From Verrucomicrobiota bacterium (lineage in GTDB: Bacteria > Verrucomicrobiota > Verrucomicrobiia > Limisphaerales > UBA1096): a DNA stretch of 9,918 nucleotides. The stretch spans positions 1 through 9,918 of the forward strand of contig JASLKI010000191.1 in the NCBI GenBank assembly GCA_030747575.1. The letters are read 5' to 3'. A model generated the notes under the pieces. The model saw only the letters and a program-made list of their open reading frames with translations, was not told the origin of the DNA and ran no database searches. The translations under genes were made by a program, and so were the position numbers. Below, one piece after another: positions 6,900-9,918 of this stretch; within the stretch, counting starts at the first letter, position 1; every line of letters begins with the position of its first letter.

Positions 6900-7883
6900 T
6901 CAAAACAAAAATTGCCTTACGTAGGACTTGCGCTTGAGCCGCTCGAACCACTTGTCCTTACGGGCTTGTTCCTCGTTCTCCAACAGGGTCTGCTCAATCT
7001 GCGCGCGTACCTCGGACAAGGTGCCAAGCTTGGCCTGATTCATCTCCTCGCAACGTAATATGTAGCACCCCTGCGGCATCACCACGACGGGGCTCATCTG
7101 GCCTTGGCCAAGCGCAAATGCCGCTTGATCCAGCTCCGGGGCCAGGCCACCCCTCTTGATCCAGTCAGGCTTGAGCCCTCCCGATGCCCGGTATTGGTCG
7201 GTGTAAACCGAAGCGACCACGGCAAAAGAGTCGCCCGACTGCAGGACTTGGTGAATTTCATTGGCCAACTTCAGGGTGCCCTCCGCGCCTCCGTGTTTCC
7301 TGGCTTCCAGAAAAATAAACCGGAGCCGAATCTCGACACCTGAACGAAACATGTCCTTGTTGGCCACATAATATTCTTCAATCTGCCGAGGGGAAACCAC
7401 GATATTCGCCTTCGAGGTGAACTGGCCTTGCATCACCATTTGGATGATCTTCTCTCGCTGATACCGGGCGAACTCCTCGTAGGTCATGTCACTCTGCTGG
7501 AGGGACTTGATGAGGGTGACCCGGTTGCCGTACTCTGATCGGATATCCTCCTTGATACGCTGCTCGATGATGGACTCGGGGAGTTTGTAGCCCTTCTCCA
7601 TGTACTCGAACAAAACCAGCTCGCGGCGAATCAGCGCCTCCAGTGTGTCGGCCTGAAGCTGGGTATATTTCTGGCCATAAAGCTGCGGCTGCCGGGCGTA
7701 TTGGCGGCGCAACAGAATGGCCTCCCGCTTCATGGCATCCATCACCATTTGACGGGTGATGATCTTGTCGTTCACCTCGGCAACGATGCTGTTCCGATAG
7801 GAGGGGGTAGTCTGCCCCACCGCCCCATGGGCGAGGAGAACAGCCGCGATGGCGGTAATCAATCGACTCAAGTTCCTTATCAT
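6900..7883 (-). CDS. Periplasmic peptidyl-prolyl cis-trans isomerase, SurA/PpiC (parvulin) type
   Basis: Likely an envelope chaperone and prolyl isomerase that helps secreted or outer-membrane proteins fold. The start is ATG at 7883, giving 327 residues. The frame extends to 8348, but that extension overlaps the KamA gene and reads as low-complexity shadow (Gly/Arg-rich). MIRNLSRLITAIAAVLLAHG is a signal peptide with probable cleavage near AVG/Q (residue 23). Residues 30-180 resemble the SurA N-terminal helical domain (IVAEVNDKIIT followed by long charged helices). Residues about 183-285 form one parvulin domain: VEIRLRFIFLEA, then ASGGLKPDWIKRGGLAPELDQAAFALGQGQ and the closing strand CYILRCEE. 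A charged helix ends the protein. Only one parvulin domain is present, against two in E. coli SurA. It lies 47 bases after KamA. A weak internal promoter-like pair (TTGACC, 18 bases, TAGCAT; 7895-7924) sits just before the start but would leave only a few bases of leader. Confidence 0.9.
   Translation of the reverse strand: MIRNLSRLITAIAAVLLAHGAVGQTTPSYRNSIVAEVNDKIITRQMVMDAMKREAILLRRQYARQPQLYGQKYTQLQADTLEALIRRELVLFEYMEKGYKLPESIIEQRIKEDIRSEYGNRVTLIKSLQQSDMTYEEFARYQREKIIQMVMQGQFTSKANIVVSPRQIEEYYVANKDMFRSGVEIRLRFIFLEARKHGGAEGTLKLANEIHQVLQSGDSFAVVASVYTDQYRASGGLKPDWIKRGGLAPELDQAAFALGQGQMSPVVVMPQGCYILRCEEMNQAKLGTLSEVRAQIEQTLLENEEQARKDKWFERLKRKSYVRQFLF
7103..7112. repeat. Palindrome CTTGGCCAAG, copy 2
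   Basis: Perfect copy inside the isomerase gene. Here it is read in another frame (Leu-Gly-Gln), so the repetition is at DNA level and not just a favoured tripeptide. Confidence 0.7.
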
Positions 7884-7930
7884 CGGCACCGCGGATGCTA
7901 GGCCCAGTGAGCAAGACGGGTCAAGCGGTG

Positions 7931-9253
7931 TCAACCCTTTCGCGCCGATTCTGCCAGCGCTTCCTCCACAGCGGCCTCGAAGAAAAAACGTTCCTCGCCA
8001 AACGCGGGCTGCAGATCCGACAACCAAGTGGCCTTCGGGTCGTACTTCGCGAAAAAGACCCGGTTGGCCCACTTGGGATCGCGGCCCTGCAGGAATTTCA
8101 GCACAAACACCTTCTCGCCCGCCACCTCGGTGATGCCGTCCACCAGCACCTTGCCCGGCAGCGCGGACATCGACGGGCCGCGCACGGTGCGGCACAGGCC
8201 GGCCACCTGGCTGTACGCCTCGGTGAACACCTTGTAAGCCCGGGCGAGCGGCACCTCGAAGTAGGCCTTGGCCCCGGTGTCGCGCTCCACAAACATGTAG
8301 TACGGCACCATGCCAAGCTGAACCTGTTGGCGCCAGAGCTGCGCCCATACATTGGCGTTGTCGTTGACCTTGCGAATGAGCGGCGCTTGGCAGCGGATCA
8401 CCGCGCCGGCGTTTAGCACGCGATCGACCGCCTGCAGTGCCACCTCCGGCTCCAGTTCCCGCGAGTGGCTCGAGTGCGCCATCAGCGCGAAGTGTTTGCC
8501 GGCCGCCTTCACTTCGCCGATGAGTCGCAGAAAGTCGTCGGCGTCCTCACCCTCGGTGAATCGGTACGGCCAGTAGGCCAACGCCTTAGTGCCGATGCGG
8601 ATGCTGTGCAGACTCGGCAGCTTTGCCCTCAGCAACGGCTCGATGTATCGGCGCAGCACTGCGGTCTTCATCACCATCGGGTCGCCACCGGTGATCAGCA
8701 CGCTGCTCACCTGCGGGTTGTCCCGCACGTAGTCCACCAGTTGGGAGGCTTCCCGGCTGGCGAACTTCAGGTCGGCATCGCCGACAAACTGCGCCCAGCG
8801 AAAACAGTAACTGCAGTAGGCGTGGCAGGTCTGCCCCTGGCCCGGAAAAAACAAAACCGTCTCCTGATATTTGTGTTGCATGCCGCCGACCACCTCACCG
8901 TCGAGCGACGGTACGTTGAGCTGCATTTGCCCGGCGGGATGCGGGTTGAGTTGCCCCCGTATTTTATCCGCTGACAGCTTGATCTCCGTCTCGGAGGCCC
9001 CCTTGGCCACCAAGTCGCGCATGTGCAGAAAATCCTTCTCCTCCAGCATGCCGCGCTGCGGGAAGGTCAGCTGAAAAATCGGGTCATTGGGCACCGACTT
9101 GGGATCGATCAGGTTTTCGATCACGTAGTCGTTGACGCGAAACGGCAACACAGCCGACACCGCCAACATGTCGGTCACCTGATCAGCATCGAGCCTCAGT
9201 TTCTCCGCGATCCGGGGAAGATCACGCCGGGTGCTTGCCTTGAATTTCATCAT
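7931..9253 (-). CDS. KamA-family radical SAM enzyme (lysine 2,3-aminomutase-like)
   Basis: Cytoplasmic radical SAM, PLP-type aminomutase homologue of 440 residues. The CX3CX2C cluster motif CHAYCSYCFRW binds the 4Fe-4S cluster (Cys143, 147, 150), followed by the SAM-contact block ITGGDP (187-192). Positions equivalent to the two lysine-side-chain aspartates of lysine 2,3-aminomutase seem kept (Asp298 in RKVNDN, Asp325 in VERDTG). The PLP-lysine region reads GPSMSALPGKVLVDG (359-373, Lys368) rather than the classical APGGGGK, and the usual Arg pair after the cluster is FRW. The substrate may be lysine (beta-lysine as osmolyte), an EF-P-type protein lysine, or another amino acid. The start is ATG at 9253 (or the adjacent 9250), chosen for an AAGGA Shine-Dalgarno at 9260-9264. 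An ATG at 9289 would add 12 residues with no ribosome site. It is the first gene of a four-gene run and is divergent from the ThuA gene. Confidence 0.87.
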   Translation of the reverse strand: MMKFKASTRRDLPRIAEKLRLDADQVTDMLAVSAVLPFRVNDYVIENLIDPKSVPNDPIFQLTFPQRGMLEEKDFLHMRDLVAKGASETEIKLSADKIRGQLNPHPAGQMQLNVPSLDGEVVGGMQHKYQETVLFFPGQGQTCHAYCSYCFRWAQFVGDADLKFASREASQLVDYVRDNPQVSSVLITGGDPMVMKTAVLRRYIEPLLRAKLPSLHSIRIGTKALAYWPYRFTEGEDADDFLRLIGEVKAAGKHFALMAHSSHSRELEPEVALQAVDRVLNAGAVIRCQAPLIRKVNDNANVWAQLWRQQVQLGMVPYYMFVERDTGAKAYFEVPLARAYKVFTEAYSQVAGLCRTVRGPSMSALPGKVLVDGITEVAGEKVFVLKFLQGRDPKWANRVFFAKYDPKATWLSDLQPAFGEERFFFEAAVEEALAESARKG

Positions 9254-9259
9254 CACGGT

Positions 9260-9264
9260 TCCTT
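9260..9264 (-). promoter_or_regulatory. Shine-Dalgarno site of the KamA-family gene
   Basis: AAGGA on the minus strand, six bases before the ATG at 9253 and nine before the ATG at 9250. It decides the start against the ATG at 9289. It is one of the few clear ribosome-binding sites in the window. Confidence 0.65.
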
Positions 9265-9334
9265 CACGGATCGTCGACTCGCCGCCCATTCCGCAGGCGG
9301 CATTGACCTAAGTCCTCAATCCATCAGGTCGATC

Positions 9335-9362
9335 ATTCTAACACAATCCCCTGTAGTGAAAA
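9335..9362 (-). promoter_or_regulatory. Candidate sigma-70-type promoter for the KamA-led run
   Basis: On the minus strand, TTTTCA (9357-9362) and TAGAAT (9335-9340) are separated by 16 bases. They match four of six and five of six consensus positions. Transcription would begin near 9328, leaving a leader of about 75 bases before the KamA ATG at 9253. The surrounding bases are AT-rich compared with the genes. The whole divergent region 9254-9463 holds this pair, the possible leader ORF of the ThuA gene and a short direct repeat. No equally good promoter was seen on the plus strand. Confidence 0.4.
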
Positions 9363-9443
9363 GGTTTACTTTTTGGATCATTTTTATGTGAAAAAACGCG
9401 GGCCAAACGCGGCTTTTGCCTTGCTCCGGAGGGTCGCCGCGTT

Positions 9444-9467
9444 ATGTTCACCCCCCTTTCACAATGA
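9444..9467 (+). CDS. Possible seven-codon leader ORF coupled to the ThuA gene
   Basis: The ATG at 9444 has a strong Shine-Dalgarno (GGAGGG, 9428-9433) ten bases upstream and encodes MFTPLSQ. Its TGA at 9465-9467 overlaps the ThuA-gene ATG at 9464-9466 as ATGA, the classic geometry of translational coupling. The ThuA start has no ribosome site at a usable distance of its own. The arrangement is seen directly; translation is inferred and chance is quite possible for so short an ORF. Confidence 0.3.
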   Translation: MFTPLSQ

Positions 9468-9918
9468 TGACTTTTCGACTAATTACATTGCTGTGCCTCG
9501 GCGTCGCTTGGGCTGCGCCAGGCACGTCCCACTTGGCCAAGGCCTCCGATGGGCCAATCCGCGTGCTCTTCCTTGGCCACGAAAGCGAGCATCACGACTC
9601 CAACCTATTTTACCCGATGCTCTCCCGCGCGCTTGGCCGCGATGCAATCTATTTTGACTACGTGACATCCGTTGAGGAAGCCCTTGGCGATGCCGCGCGC
9701 TTGGCCGAATTCGACGCCCTGCTGCTCTACGCCAACCACGGCAGGATCGAGCCGCACCAATGGACCAACCTGAAGAACTATGTCGAGAACGGCGGCGGCT
9801 TCGTGCCGGTGCATTGCGCGAGCTGGTGCTTCGCCAACGAGCCGGGCTTCGATCAACTTGTCGGCGGGCGGTTCAAGAGCCACCAGGGCACGGAGTTTGC
9901 CGCCAAGATAGTGAAGCC
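9464..9918 (+). CDS. Secreted ThuA-domain protein, 3' end beyond the window
   Basis: N-terminal 151 codons of a ThuA-like (trehalose-utilisation, glutamine-amidotransferase-fold) protein. The start is ATG at 9464, with a second ATG directly after it. MMTFRLITLLCLGVAWAAPG is a signal peptide, so the product is exported. The domain starts at PIRVLFLGHESEHHDSN (31-47) and continues with FDALLLYANH (83-92), NGGGFVPVHCAS (109-120) and GGRFKSHQGTEF (134-145), all typical of ThuA-like domains. His118 and Cys119 sit where the fold's nucleophile-elbow strand would be, though ThuA-like proteins are not generally amidotransferases. In PVC bacteria this domain is often the first module of a longer protein with cytochrome c or dehydrogenase-type domains; that cannot be checked here. 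The role is probably in carbohydrate metabolism, biochemically undefined. It is divergent from KamA across about 210 bases. Confidence 0.87.
   Translation, partial: MMTFRLITLLCLGVAWAAPGTSHLAKASDGPIRVLFLGHESEHHDSNLFYPMLSRALGRDAIYFDYVTSVEEALGDAARLAEFDALLLYANHGRIEPHQWTNLKNYVENGGGFVPVHCASWCFANEPGFDQLVGGRFKSHQGTEFAAKIVK
9532..9541. repeat. Palindrome CTTGGCCAAG, copy 3
   Basis: Perfect copy early in the ThuA gene, just after the signal peptide (Leu-Ala-Lys). Three more CTTGGCC words follow within 175 bases. Confidence 0.7.

Noticed and set aside
7895..7924. Internal promoter (TTGACC, 18-base spacer, TAGCAT) before the isomerase gene
   Set aside because: Both boxes match only partly, and the start would lie within a few bases of the ATG. 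It is noted in the gene entry but not called as a feature.
7884..8348. N-terminal extension of the isomerase frame to 8348
   Set aside because: It overlaps the KamA gene, is Gly/Arg-rich without domain features, and would bury the signal peptide that starts at 7883.

Overview
The window looks like the chromosome of a heterotrophic, glycan-degrading bacterium of the Planctomycetota/Verrucomicrobiota (PVC) group, more likely Verrucomicrobiota. The grounds are a CxPCR-type sulfatase, a secreted ThuA-domain protein, a DUF6786-like secreted protein, a KamA-family radical SAM enzyme and weak or absent Shine-Dalgarno sites before most genes. The phylum is an inference; there is no rRNA or other marker gene here.

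Layout. (1) Positions 2-1381 (+): the 3' part of a sulfatase whose start lies before the window. (2) Positions 1460-4445 (-), tail to tail with the sulfatase: a three-gene cassette transcribed as corrinoid (B12-binding) protein, then a URO-D-superfamily methyltransferase with a zinc-type HxC...C motif, then a GHMP-family small-molecule kinase related to sugar/heptose kinases. (3) Positions 4617-9253 (-): four closely spaced genes transcribed as KamA-family radical SAM enzyme, SurA/PpiC-type peptidyl-prolyl isomerase, secreted protein of unknown family, and DUF6786-like lipoprotein or secreted protein. A plausible sigma-70-type promoter lies upstream of KamA. (4) From 9464 (+), divergent from KamA: the 5' end of a secreted ThuA-domain protein that runs off the window, perhaps preceded by a seven-codon coupled leader ORF.

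Two results stand out. First, the corrinoid/URO-D/GHMP-kinase trio is a candidate uncharacterised B12-dependent methyl-transfer module joined to a kinase, for example demethylation of a methylated sugar or polyol followed by phosphorylation. The substrate methyltransferase and the corrinoid reactivase that known three-component systems need are not in the window. Second, the word CTTGGCC/GGCCAAG, core of the palindrome CTTGGCCAAG, is far commoner than expected in the flanks and absent as a heptamer from the cassette. This suggests a lineage-specific iterated palindrome and a cassette acquired from elsewhere. All counts were made by eye.

No tRNA, rRNA, CRISPR array, transposase or convincing terminator was seen. 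No gene-free stretch exceeds 300 bases; the longest are 4446-4616 and 9254-9463.
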